Assembly (NCBI GenBank): GCA_011009095.1
Contig: VTPC01091259.1
Span: 124,001 to 188,000 of the forward strand
Source of the DNA: Ignelater luminosus
Taxonomy: Eukaryota > Arthropoda > Insecta > Coleoptera > Elateridae
DNA: 64,000 bases
Direction: 5' to 3'
Shown in pieces: positions 24,300-35,704 of this stretch (position 1 is its first letter; each line of letters starts with the position of its first letter). The notes beneath the pieces were generated by a model. That model was given only the letters and a program-made list of their open reading frames with translations, did not search any database and was not told the origin of the DNA. The position numbers and the translations under genes are program-made.

Positions 24300-24860
24300 A
24301 TGGCTAGATGTTCATGATAGTAACATCCACTTGTCCTCTCTTATTAAGTTCAGCAATTAAGCAATCTACTAATACAGCAAGGTTTGTTACTGTGGACTTT
24401 TTACTAATAAAACCATGCCGAGCTTCTGGTAAGGAGCTTCTCACATGTGAATAAAGTTTGGTGTATAATATATGTTCGTAAGAACAGAAAATATTGCAAT
24501 GGATCTGTAATTACTTACATCATTTTTATCGTCGGTTTTATAAGTGGGTTCTAAACATTTTAGATTTCTTCCAAAAAGTAGGAAACTTACAAGTTTTTAA
24601 TAATAGATTATGGACAGAAAATACTGGAAAATAGATGCTGCCTATACAACCCTTGCATACATGACTGGGTATCCCACTTAGTTCACAACTCTTTGTAGCG
24701 GATATCAAGTGACTAATTGCAAAGTGGATAGATTTAATGTTTAACGTGTGTGCTATATTTAAGTTCAAAGAAGCATCTCTAACAGTGGCATTATCTATAT
24801 CTTGTAAAAAATCTTCCTTATTAGTAGGAATTTTTAAAATTAGCAGACTAAACACTCTTT
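24300..24860 (-). pseudogene. Jockey-like LINE reverse transcriptase fragment
   Basis: On the minus strand, 24855-24538 encodes the segment just before and at the start of RT: SATKSCELSGIPSHVCKGC and LLKTCKFPTFWKKSKM (family form 'D.IP...LK.C...L...F..SL..G.FP..WK.A.V'). After a frameshift the next block reads KLYSHVRSSLPEARHGFISKKSTVTNLAVL (first part at about 24440), the 'Q.GF...RS..TNL' motif, then the position of the AFD motif, where the sequence decays. About 180 codons of an RT of some 900; no endonuclease seen. Confidence 0.75.
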
Positions 24861-26005
24861 AATATTTCAGATTTTCCTTAAGTTTTCAAATTCCCATGCC
24901 ACGTTTTGGTTTTCCAGAACGATCACCAAATTTATGTTTTTTTTATATGCGTTAGATTGAATCTTTCCATGATTCATCAATCGAACACGATCTGTTACGA
25001 ACTATTGAATAGTATGACATGAAGCGAAGTACGTTTAATTGTAATTATTGAACTTATTACTGGAACTTCACAGGTTTTAATTACGCATAAATTATCATAC
25101 ACTGTCTAACTTCAAACTCATTATTATTTAGTAGTTTCTATTGCGACGCTCTTTCCGAGATTGGTAGATTCATTACGAAAGGTGCTTAGGGGCTAGTTTT
25201 TAATGAATTTACTCTCTTGATATCAGCAATTTCTTCCACGGATTGCTGGGTGTAGTAGTGAAGAAGACGGTACTCTAGGGGTCTTCTCGCGGTCGGCAGT
25301 ACTGCTGATGTTTATTCTACACCCGGTATATAAGCATTAATTATTATTTTTTACAATCAACGTATTGAAATATAAAATAATTAAAAATGTAATATCATTT
25401 GGTTGTATAGGTTATACTGTGCTGTAGGGTATACGCGATATACATATATAAAAATAGAATTTAAAAATCGTAATGCCCGAGGACGACCTTCCTATGCCAC
25501 TGAGTAAAGGTCAATTTACTATACTATCCCTTGGTATTCTCGCTATGCATTTTGGTGGGAGCAATCATTAGTCTACAGTCAATGTAGCTGTGTGTTTAAT
25601 TTTGAAATTAACCATTCTCATTCCAAAATCAAACAAGGTTTTCTTTCAAAAGAAAGTTGTCCTAGTTTCCAGTTTTTAAATAAAAAAATTTAAATCCTAA
25701 TTCAAATTAACAAAGAAGGTTCTAAGTCATTTCAAAACACCAACATTGGACATATCACATTGCATAAGTGAAAAAATGTGCTAAGCAATCAACGTTGCAA
25801 TGTATAATTGCAGAATTGCATTATTGTCACCCAGATATTGTAAAATTTTGTTACCTGGTTTGGTAATAATTGTTATATCTCAACATGATACATTTGTATA
25901 TAAAGAAAAGTTGGGAATTAATAAAACAGTATTAAGTCATTCATTTGTCTTATGCTCTTATGCACAAGTCTCTTATACAAGCTTAAAGGGACTATGAGAC
26001 TGTAG
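24861..26005. other. Interval without recognised genes
   Basis: AT-rich with a locally GC-richer patch at 25140-25330 that includes GGTATATAAGC, a TATA-like string, at about 25324. I found no LTR or gene to go with it. The 65-codon frame at 25800-25997 has no motif. Confidence 0.35.
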
Positions 26006-27189
26006 TTCCAGCATTACCCTACCTCAGAGGTCAACCTAAAAAGTTGATCTTGCCCCTACAATCTTCCGGAATAAATTCCTGAAGATTGTTTATGCTCCTT
26101 CAAGCTGGATCGCCAGCATAGAAATACTGTTCATCAGTTTTGGCGAACTGGAAATAGTTGTGGACCTGTCGAACCCAGAAGCCAGCACCTGCACTACCAA
26201 GATGAAGGACAGCATGCAATCAATCCATCTTGGGCTGCACGAACACGACATCCATCAACTAAGACGCCTAATCGAGAGCGTGAGAGAAGAACTAAAAAAA
26301 GAAATATCTTCAGACCGATCCATCAAGCTGGGAACAACGGAAAACTGGAAAAATGGAAAAAACTACAAAAATTCAACAAGTACATTTGTCACCACGAGAA
26401 AATGTTCGTAACGGAGTACTTCACAAAGAGTATCATAACAGCAGTCGAACAAGAAGTCTTCAGCATTATTTACGCTATCTCCCAGCCAGCCATCAGATCG
26501 CGTCAGTGTCAAGCACCTAAGGCGTCAATACAGCCAACAACATCAAGCATGGTCCAACAGGGACTCCAAAAAATCCAACTCAAGCGCCTAGCGGCAACTA
26601 GCATGATGGAGAGATCGGTATTGACAATGTTACAAGTAATAAACTATCATGATGGCAGCCACGGTAGTGCCCTCTCGTTTACAGTTAATCTATCCGTACA
26701 TTATCCTGAAAAGTCTGGATAATGGTCCATTCCTCTGGGAGACTGACCCATCATGGTCTTCCAAGAGGAAACAATGCATCATCAACAACTGCATGCTTCA
26801 TTATGGTACAACAAGAAGTAGATGTTCTACGTCTGTAGAAAGGGAAAGATGCTAACGAATTTTCTACCCACATCAGTTCGTCTAATCAGTAGCCAATAGA
26901 CACACAGGTGCAGACCAATCATCTTCACACCATCAAGATGGATAACATGGCCACTTATAGGATCAATACGATGCAGTAATCTCGTGCGCTGCAAAGTGTC
27001 CTCTTGTAGCTGTGTCAAGTCATTCCAGTGAGGGCGAGGATTTATGCCCCTCTACTTTGCCGCTGAAGAAGATTCGATAACCAAAAGAGCCGCAACAGTA
27101 GACAAGAAAGCTGTATCACAACCAATTCGCCTAAAAGACGCTTCGAGAAGAAATAATACTACGAGAATACTACGAAAGGAGAGTAATGT

Positions 27190-27720
27190 ACAAGTCCGCT
27201 GAAGAGACAAACAAACAGAAGTGATTACAAGTCCGCTAAAAGGACACTTCAAAGAAGTAAAAAAATAAAAATAGAAGAATCAAGCAACTGCGTCAGACTA
27301 TTGCACGCAAAAGAAGCGAATTAGCACAAGAGAACTCTCCAACATTTCATTTGGAGGAATGGTTCCGCATGGCTAGCCAATGAACAGAGCTAGAAGCCGT
27401 CTGCGACTTTACAGAAGCCTTTCTATAAGAATATTACAACAAGATGAAATTACGAAAACAAAGAATAAGCAGTAACAGTCCGCTAAAGGACACATCAAGG
27501 CAGCTCATCAGCAGCTGTAGCAACAAAGCAGTTTATCAGAAGCTGCAGCAACAAGGCAGTTTGTCAGGAGCTGTAGCAACAGGGCAGCTCAGTAGACGCT
27601 GTCCCACAATACATTACTAAGCCAGTTTTGCCGAGGACTAAAAAGGCTAACCAAGAATAGAAGTCCTCTATCCCCCTGGTACAAGCATAATGGCGTATCA
27701 ACAAATCCGCTAAAGGATTT
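27190..27720. repeat. Four dispersed copies of a small hairpin motif (GTCC-GCTAAA-GGAC)
   Basis: Copies at about 27193-27205 (GTCCGCTGAAGAGAC, stem weakened), 27231-27245 (GTCCGCTAAAAGGAC), 27478-27491 (GTCCGCTAAAGGAC) and 27701-27720 (AAATCCGCTAAAGGATTT). In the last, the G-C pair closing the stem is replaced by A-T on both sides, keeping the stem while changing sequence. Confidence 0.7.
27500..27601 (+). repeat. 28-bp tandem repeat, 3.6 copies
   Basis: Units at 27500-27527, 27528-27555, 27556-27583 and a partial 27584-27601, each starting GCAG(C/T)T and containing AGCTGYAGCAACA. Spacing is exactly 28 bp and units differ by 4-6 bases. The period is not a multiple of three, so it does not encode a repeated peptide in one frame. 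Confidence 0.9.
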
Positions 27721-28204
27721 ATATGAATAAGTCAGCCCAGGACAAGTAAAGAGATGACTTCAAGCAACACAAATCGCTGCAGCCAAGTCCGAACAGCTTT
27801 GTAAAGGACTGACGCCCCTTTGCGGAGTCTGAAACTTCAAATACTTTCAATCCAAGAAAGACATCAAGTATAAGAATAAACATTGAATCATGTATCGACA
27901 TACAATGGGTCTAGAAGTCATCTGCACCATCAAGAAATTTTGATTGGTATGTTTAGAAATCATTTTGACAACGAATTAGCAATTATTATTATTATTATCA
28001 TTGTACTACCTATGACCCATGTTACACCATTTCGTACTAGTGAAATCAATTTTTCGTCGTTCATTTTGATGAAAAGATACACAAACTAATTTTCAAGACC
28101 ACAGTTATGCAATTTCTCGCTCACGCTACGATCAAAACAGCTGTTGACGACCAAGATTTAATTTCTTACAAAGAAGACCGCAGGATATCGGTGAATATCG
28201 ACCT

Positions 28205-28287
28205 CGAAAGTTATGAACGCTCATGTCTCGGTTGGAGTAGGGAGGTGGAAACCAACCGCGAATGTTAGAAACGTTCATATCTTGGTT
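28205..28287 (+). repeat. Tandem pair of GC-rich motif S
   Basis: Two neighbouring variants: CGAAAGTTATGAACGCTCAT followed by GTCTCGGTT, and CGAATGTTAGAAACGTTCAT followed by ATCTTGGTT, joined by GGAGGTGGAAACCAACCG. Related minus-strand copies at 28660-28722 and 30735-30800. Confidence 0.5.
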
Positions 28288-28301
28288 AGTTCACAGCCTC
28301 A

Positions 28302-28589
28302 CAGGTTAAGTGAAAGGTTAGGTTGAAGGTTACCTTAGAGGTTAGGTAAAGATTAGGTTACAGGCTAAGTTGAAGGTTAGCTTCAAGATCACGTCAAACG
28401 TCAGTTTAAAGGTTAGATTTAAGCTTAAGTGAAAGGTTCGATTAAGGGTTGGGTTAAAATTCAGGTTAAAGGTTATGTTGAAGGTTAGGTTAAAGGCTAG
28501 GTTACAGGTTATGTTAAAGGTTAGGAATCAGGTTAGGTGAAAGGTTAGGTTTAAGATTAGGTTAAAGGTTAGTTTCAAAGTTAGGTTAG
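28302..28589 (+). repeat. Degenerate GGTTAGGTTAAA minisatellite, TTAGG-like
   Basis: About 290 bp built from GGTTA(A/G)-type blocks such as AGGTTAGGTTAAAGGTTAGG, with TTAGG occurring many times. TTAGG is the usual insect telomeric repeat, but here a longer unit of about 12 bp dominates and units vary a lot. It could be an old interstitial telomeric-like array or an unrelated minisatellite. Confidence 0.75.
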
Positions 28590-31070
28590 AAATTTACCTA
28601 AGCACTTCTTTTATGAGCTATCTAGAAAAGGGCATGGGAGAGAAGTTACACCCACGTGCCTTAGCCGAGTTAGAAGTGCTGATAACCTTCGTTGTCTGTT
28701 TCAATTCCCGCTGTCCCACTTACATGAAACCAAACTTTGCTGGTTGGACAGTACCAACAGCTGTTTAAATCGTGGTTTGAGAGAAAAGCTTGTAACGTTT
28801 TCTTTTCGTTTCCGTTACATGTGTGGTATTTAATCTGTGCTCTCGCTGTGTTCTTGTATTTTTTTAGTAGTTTTCTCTTATTGAAGCAGTTATGTAGTAT
28901 TTGTTGTGAGGTCACACTGATAGTTAATTACCTTTTTAGTAGCTTTTTAATGATTGAGATCAATTAGGGTTGACGAACTCTTTATTATATTTAAGAAAAC
29001 GGGGTACAAGGTATAATTGTTTTCAATGTTTAAATTTATTTTTTTACTACAGGATTTATTTGATTTAGGTTTAATGTTACTATCTGGTTAGCAATTTGGA
29101 AAGGTTTATGTCATCTTAGTAGCATTTATAAATTGTAATTACGATTTATCGTGACTGTTGATTAATAAAGTTCCCTTGCACCTTTGCCTGTGAAATTAAT
29201 AGGTAACCGGGTGTTGTTGGTTGATACTAGTTATCGTCTTCGTTCAAATTTTCTTTTTTGGTTTAAGTTACTTCTTGCGTACGTGAACGATTTTTGTTAA
29301 TTAGATTGACTGAATTTGGTTCGGATTTGGAAAATTTATTGGGTTTCTTTCATTTAGTTTGAATTGTAATTTATATTAACGTAGTTGCCTATGTGCTAGG
29401 AATTCTCTTTTGTTTCTTCTTTCTAATGTTTTTGCTGACTGGTTCCGTGGATTAAATTTTAACAGAATTTTTCTTTGTACTCTTCAATAAGCATTTCAAA
29501 TTTTCCCTGTCTAGTTGACGTGCAAATGATCTGATTGGACGAGCGACTTGTTTGGTAAGCTGCGGATCGTTGTTCTTTCCTACAATGGGGGGGGGGGACC
29601 GTTGGTTCCTGGTGAACCTGTTGGGTCTCTATATTTGTTTTGAGGGGTGAGATTGATTATAGTATGTGAAGCCCTTCAGATTGGGCTTCTTTGTAAAGGA
29701 AATCAGAGAATCTTCATCAGACGATCTCAGAGGAAAATGGTGGAGATTATGAAGTTCTTCGTGTAAATTAAATTTGGAAACTTAAACTCTGCACCTCATA
29801 ACAAATTCTTCCAACTAGAGGATCGATTTTGATATGGACATGTCATGCAGTCTAGGAAGCCTAAAGATACATCCGCTGAAACTTACATCTGCTTCCAAAG
29901 GGTCGCTTTGTATTTGTTTACGTCCGGATATGGAAATTTCCACCTGCCAAGCCTACATATGGGTACAATTTGCCGTAGGTTAATATATAAAATTCAATCT
30001 ATTTAAACATATGAAATGTTATTGATCACAATGATCACAATCAAATTGATTCTTAGTATTATCAATTGAATTATTTGTATTGCTAATTGGTTTAAAATTT
30101 TTTTTATTCTTCTAAATTTTTTTGTAGTGGTTTTTCTTTCCAGAAAAAGAAACTTGAAACGTCAATTTTGAAGTGTGCTCCCGTGAGTTAGGTTTGTTAC
30201 AGCTTGGCCCCACCTCTGTCATGCAGATCTGCATTTCAGCGGGGAAGTCGTGGTAAGTTGTTTTACTTCTCAATTCTCGATTCATAATTTTCTGGTTCTT
30301 GATCAAATTATTGTTTTCAATTTTCCTAGCTTTGATTCAAACATATTTGTTTATTAAATATTCTATTAGTGGTCAGGTTATTATTTTTGATGTAATTATT
30401 GCTGTTTTTATATTTCTCGGGTTATCTTTTGAAGTTTTTCCTTAACTTTACATTTTATAACTTTTATTGTTATATTTTTCTAAATTTTTCAATTTTGCTT
30501 TCAATTTAGATTAAATGAGTCTTTGTTTATTGATAACTGATAAGATCATTAAATTTCTTTTAAAATTTTTATTATGGTCTATTCATTCGATAATATATTT
30601 TGTAAATGTGTTTAAATTTTATTACAATGTTATTATTTAAATACTTAATTGTTTCAACTTTATATTTAAAAGACCAAAAAGCGTCTTAGTTAAATTAATT
30701 CATCTTGTAACGTAAGGTTATATTACAAGCTGTACCTCGGCGCCACCCGAGATATGAGCATTCGCGGTCCGTTTCCACCCCCGCTGTCCCATTTGGTACA
30801 TCCTGTACGTAAATGTAATGATAATTGATTTAAGGATTATATTCTCGTTATATTTGATTACATAGTAAACAGTTACTAATGATTTCTTTGATATCTTTAC
30901 TTTAATATATATTTTGTGATTCTGTGGTATTCGGCAGTTTTCCGAAAAAGAAAAGAAATCTTCGCTAAGTATTTCAACTTGATTTTGCAGTGGTTGTAAT
31001 TTGTGTATATTTCTTTCGGACGTATTATCCCAACATTGCAAGCGTAAGTAAGCACTGGTCAGAAGATAGA
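28590..31070. other. T-rich interval, no recognised gene; motif S copies and G11 run
   Basis: Contains reverse-strand copies of motif S at 28660-28722 and 30735-30800 (CCCGCTGTCCCA with a GC-rich flank), a run of 11 G at 29587-29597 and a 7-bp-stem hairpin GAAGCCC / GGGCTTC at about 29668-29690. Open frames are short and unassigned. Confidence 0.4.
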
Positions 31071-31072
31071 CT

Positions 31073-31820
31073 TATTCGGGCTTATTCACGAGTGATAACG
31101 ATACTAGAGAAATCTGCATATGCAGCATACCATACATTTTCACAGTTCACTTCAACTTTTTGTAATTTAAAACAAATTTGACATACGAATGTTTAAAATT
31201 GTTGTTAAGGTCCGATTTTGGCATTTATTATTCATTGTATTTAATTAAAACGAAAAGAATTATGGTAATTGATTTTTATTAACGCAGTGCAGATATTAGA
31301 TATGAACAGTAAACAATTTAACAAACTAAGAAAATAAGTAATGGGTAAACTAAGAACATTTAGATTGAGATAACTTAAACAAACAAGGTGTAGTTATTGT
31401 AATCTGCTTTCGAAATCTTGCCCGTTATCAATACACGTTTTCGCATTGAAAGATACCAGTCAATTCTCGAGTAATTTAACGTTTGAATGTTCTTCCCGTG
31501 GGATGTCTTCGTAAAGAATATCGTCGGCGGGAAGTAATTCCTATCAAATTTAAGTTTTTCACAGTCTCCATAAATGAATATCGTATTTGCCTTTTCATTA
31601 TTCGCATAGATTTTTAAACTAATTTGTATTGACGTAAGAATACAATTTAAGATGTTAAGCTAGAGAAATATAAATAATTCAACAAAAGATTGTCTCTGCC
31701 TTAGCTTTGATTTTCAATAATTTAATTTAAGAATATCAACGTGCTTTGGAAATGTGCAGATTGGGTTGCCTATCACTTTTATCAAGGGGCGCCATCACTC
31801 GTGAATAACCCTGTATATGA
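31073..31820. mobile_element. F-family element, copy 2
   Basis: The right end, read in reverse complement, is TACAGGGTTATTCACGAGTG followed by ATGGCGCCCCTTGATAAAAG and GATAGGCAACCC, nearly identical to the copy at 32903. The left end GGGCTTATTCACGAGTGAT at 31078 shares 15 bases with it in inverted orientation. Length about 745 bp, no coding capacity seen. The left boundary is less certain than the right. Confidence 0.6.
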
Positions 31821-32900
31821 TAATTTCTAAGAAAATAAAATTCAACAAAGACTTCTACGGCCCGTTTAGACAATAGTACTATATTAATTTAATATAATTG
31901 GTAAGTACAATATTATTCATAAATGATTACAATAAGGTAAGTAAACCCCCATACAGATGTGTTTAATTAGTATGAACAGAGTATCATTAAAATTAAAGAA
32001 ATAACATACGTATATAGTTATGTGTATATAGCTCAATAAAAAAAGCATTATCTCTTAGCTACACGCAACGGTTAATCGTGGCTGTATTTCGTGTACTTTA
32101 AGTAGTTGTGATTTATTCTCATACATTTAACTTTTTGCTTATACCGCACCTAAATCTCGTTAGGACGCAGACACCGCTGCGGAAAATTAACGCTTACAGA
32201 TAACAATGCTCTTGAAATGCACGGCCATCATTTATTAGTTTTTTGGGTTTTAAATTTAAAGTTTTTTCCTAAATCTTACTTGCGGTTACGATTTACTCGT
32301 CATGTTACATTGAGATTTAAAAAAAACACTTTTCTGGAATTGAATTGAACCACTTTAAAGAACTTATCGATCGCATACAAAAAATTTTCTAATACTCAAC
32401 AAAAATCATTTGTAGTACTTTATAATAAAATAGGCATTCACAGAAAAGGGCAAAACCTCTACAATTCCATAAATGGTTGCGGGAATACTGGATTTCGGAT
32501 CCGAATTCTTGCGGCAAATCTCGTAACATATTAACAAAATGCGAGCCAAATTCTCTTTAGCTCGAACTACATAAATAAGCTACACAGTAGTGTTCTCGCC
32601 GGTGTGGCTTGCAAAAGGGGAATCTTTGTGTTTGCGACCATTTTACCTAATACAAGAGACTCCAGAAACTAATTGTGGGAATCTCTTTCCTTTCATTTTA
32701 TTAGACATCCCGAGAAAACGATTTAAAATAATATAAAGCATGAACTTACATAAAATCAACATTTAAGTTTAATTATTATATACATGTTACACATAACCGT
32801 TAATGCAAATTTATTCACAACTTTTTTAAAATATTACTTTTGTTTTTAAAAATAAAAATAAATTTTCCTAATAACCCTTACATTATGATATTCTTTACGC
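31821..32900. other. Interval without recognised genes
   Basis: AT-rich sequence between two F-family elements. I see no repeat ends or coding signal. Confidence 0.4.
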
Positions 32901-32902
32901 AG

Positions 32903-33060
32903 GGTTATTCACGAATGATGACACCCCTTGATAAAAGTGATAGGCAACCCAACCTACACATTTCAAAAGTATTAAGTTGATATTTTTAAATTAAAAAATT
33001 GAGAATCAGAGCTTGTAGGCAGAATTTGACATTTTAAATTTTATGCTTACATTAATTTAG
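32903..33060 (+). mobile_element. F-family terminus, copy 3
   Basis: GCAGGGTTATTCACGAATGAT then CCTTGATAAAAGTGATAGGC. Similarity to copy 2 (reverse complement) persists for about 150 bp, ending near TTGAGAATCAGAGCT. Opposite end not found; the sequence runs into a Penelope relic. Confidence 0.65.
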
Positions 33061-33075
33061 ATTGTTTAATAGCTC

Positions 33076-33565
33076 TTGTTTAATTCAAAACACCATGTTT
33101 CTATTTTCTCCAAGTTTTCGTTTAGTTTTATTTTTATGATACTAACATTTTCATTTAAAAATAATTTCTATAAACAGATTTTTGGTACTCCCATGGGAAG
33201 CAAGATTTCACCCATATTAGTACTAGATGATCTCTTAGAAATTTGTATACGAATATTATCTTTTACAATACAATTTCTCAAAAAATTTGATGATATATAT
33301 GCTCTATACCTCAAAATAAAATATATGAAATCTTAAACGTTTTCAACAATTACAATCAACACATAAAATTTACTTTAGAATGAGAAACTAATAATAGTAT
33401 TCCTTTTTTAGATACAAAAATTATATGATTAGAAAATAATATTTTAATAACAGATTTGTATACAAAACCAACTAGTTCAACTAGATATATCGATTTTCAT
33501 TCATATCATTCAATGAATAATAAAATAAAATAAAAATTGAGAAATTATCACATCCTACACTTACC
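33076..33565 (+). pseudogene. Penelope-like element reverse transcriptase fragment
   Basis: The frame at 33076-33336 has FYKQIFGTPMGSKISPIL, the strongly conserved 'G..MGS..SP..A' block of Penelope-like RTs, then DDLLEICIRILSFT and FLKKFDDIYAL, where the expected 'KYVDD' has lost V. Continuing past the stop: FLDTKI, then ILITDLYTKPTSSTRYIDF and a HSYHS-like stretch, which match the conserved RT C-terminal part. No GIY-YIG endonuclease is visible. About 160 codons of an element usually encoding about 800. Confidence 0.8.
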
Positions 33566-33956
33566 CATTAATGCCCGACGTATGATTTATCATGCCCAAA
33601 ACAAGACCACTCTTGAGGTTACGTTATTATTACGTATTGTAATGTGCGGTGGCGTTATGCATACACAAAGTTATAAATGTTTCTGGGTCCGCGTTGTTGA
33701 TTTATTTCAACAACTAATACGTATTTGTTTTTGTCAATTGCAAATGTCAGTGTCCTGCATTTAACAATTTAGGTAATTTTATGCTTAAATTTATTGTATT
33801 GTTCTATATTTTTTCTCTCTAATTGCGCTTATTTATGAAAGTCTTTTTCAGGACTAAAATTGTTCTTGTGCTGTGTCTGCGTAATCACAGTAAGACTGTT
33901 ACATTACTGTCGACATTAAAAAATATTAATGAAATTTATTTTCAGCAGCATTGTAA

Positions 33957-34360
33957 ACAATGATCTATACTGTTCAACAAGACATGTTTATCGTTATGTC
34001 TTATTACCGGAATGGTGTAGTTCAGAAGGGAAATTGGACATATTCTATTCAAGCTTGCAAAGATGAATTTAGAATCCGATTGTCTGATGTTAATGTTCCG
34101 GATAATGCTTTAGTTTCTCACATTGAAAATGCAGTTAGTCGATTTACTAGAACAGTATCTGTTGAGAAGCTTAAATCTCCAGGAAGACCAGCTGTGAGTG
34201 CTGAAGCTGTCGAAGCAGTGAGACAAGTTATCGAAGAAAATCCACAAACCTCACTTCCCAGAATCTCACTTCAAACGAATATCCCTTTAAGTACTTGCCA
34301 GAAAAATGTTAAAACACAACTGAAAGAGACTATTGTACACATGGTTTGAGAACAATATGA
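33957..34360 (+). pseudogene. Tc1/mariner (DUF4817-type) transposase N-terminus
   Basis: An open frame of 129 codons reads like the paired HTH region of insect mariner-like transposases annotated as DUF4817 proteins: a first helix block (VQQDMFIVMSYYRNG), then FTRTVSVEKLKSPGRPAVS (the 'GRP' AT-hook-like linker), VRQVIEENPQTSLPRISLQ and an STCQKNVKTQLK end to the second HTH. It stops before any catalytic Asp. No downstream DDE part in the same frame; the piggyBac relic starts 700 bp further on. It is unusually open for this window (no internal stops over 129 codons). Confidence 0.75.
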
Positions 34361-35029
34361 ACAACGATTTACTGAATTTGTCTTAAAGTTCTTTTTTTAA
34401 GTATTGCTCTCTATGTGATTAATCCATTGCGATTGCATTATTATTATTGTCGTTAGCTACTCAACGTTTTTTATTTTTGATGTTGTAAGTGTGAGCGTAT
34501 GAATAAATTTCAGACCATATTTCCTTTATTCTGTAATTATTCTTCTTTATTCTTAGCTAATGACATCGAAAAGAACAACTAATTGTAACTTAATTCTTAA
34601 AAAAACATAAGATTAGGCAACCATCATAACAATGATGCAATGCGTATAACGTGACAAACATTCTAATACATATCCTGTTTCAAACGGCGGCAAATGCAGC
34701 CGCAAGCATGATTTTACAGCTCACTGGATCCAGAGGCATTTATAAACACTTTGCATTTTGTAATTAGCTTAGATTTATGTATCAAATTGTAGAAATTAGG
34801 TTTGTGTGCTACTTAACCTAGCTCAAGACCGTTTGAAGTTGAAGGTCATAGAAGGATTGCCGAAAATGAGTTGTAGGTAAGTTTGAGGTTATGTAAATTG
34901 ATATCGTTTTAAAAATAAACGTTTAAATGCGTATATTAATATTTTCTGGGACGTCTTTTTGCAGTCCTAAGACATTGGGTAAAACATAGTTCACTGTAAC
35001 ATATGTATCTACATAACCTTATACGTTAT
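34361..35029. other. Interval between mariner N-terminus and piggyBac relic
   Basis: AT-rich; no coding motif. It may hold piggyBac 5' untranslated sequence, but I could not find a piggyBac TIR or TTAA-flanked end. Confidence 0.35.
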
Positions 35030-35704
35030 GTATTATGATATAAATCAGCTGAGCTGAAACCAGCTATACTGGTGATTTTTTTGCAGCAAAAAACTATACA
35101 ATCCCAAAGATCCAAAAGACGCAGAGAAGCTGTTATACTATTTGGAGAACTGAGAGTCTGATGATGAATGTTATGACCAACTCTGGAAGTTGCTTTAGTT
35201 CCACCCAGTGATGGAAGAGACAGTGAACAAGATGATGCTGCTAGCGACGATGAGATTGCCCCAAATATTAGAGAAAATGATTACTTTCTCAAGAGGTTGA
35301 AATATTCGCCATCAACAAACAAAAAGAAAAACCCCGATTGTAATTCATTCTAGTTTCCTTCAGAAAAATGACGCAAGTGAGGAAACCTGAGATGAAAGCG
35401 ACAACGAAACATTAACTGATAAGAAATAAAAGATTAAAACTTGAAAAACCTAAATCATAAATAAAAAGAAAATTGAAAATCATGAATTAGGAAAACATTG
35501 ATCTTACAACACGAGAACGAAAACTTGATTTAGTAGAAAAAAAGGCACCCATTATTCTCACTGAAAGAGTAAATAGAAATTTGACATCAATTGATTTATT
35601 CAAGATGTTTTTCAGTGAAAATATAATAGAAAATATTTGGTTGGAAACAAAAAAATACGCAGACCTAGAGGGGTCTCATAATTTTTCTGTCACGCTTCAT
35701 AGCA

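Larger units (their letters stand above)
26010..27890 (+). repeat. Unclassified repeat family U, copy 2
   Basis: Longer copy of the family seen at 15870-17590. It opens with two small hairpins (about 26030-26090, including AATCTTCCGGAAT / ATTCCTGAAGATT) and contains an 83-codon frame at 26160-26411 with a Lys/Glu-rich helix (LRRLIESVREELKKEI), a 28-bp tandem repeat (27500-27601) and four copies of a TCCGCTAAAGGA hairpin. GC content is above the surroundings. No RT, integrase or transposase motif was seen, so a non-autonomous retroelement is only a guess. Confidence 0.55.

Noticed and set aside
29668..29695. Terminator-like hairpin GAAGCCC/GGGCTTC followed by T residues
   Set aside because: This is a eukaryotic sequence with no bacterial transcription unit; a 7-bp stem in this much DNA is unremarkable.
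30144..30256. Possible exon between TTTCTTTCCAG and GTGGTAAGT
   Set aside because: No reading frame with a recognisable or biased composition, and no partner exon nearby.
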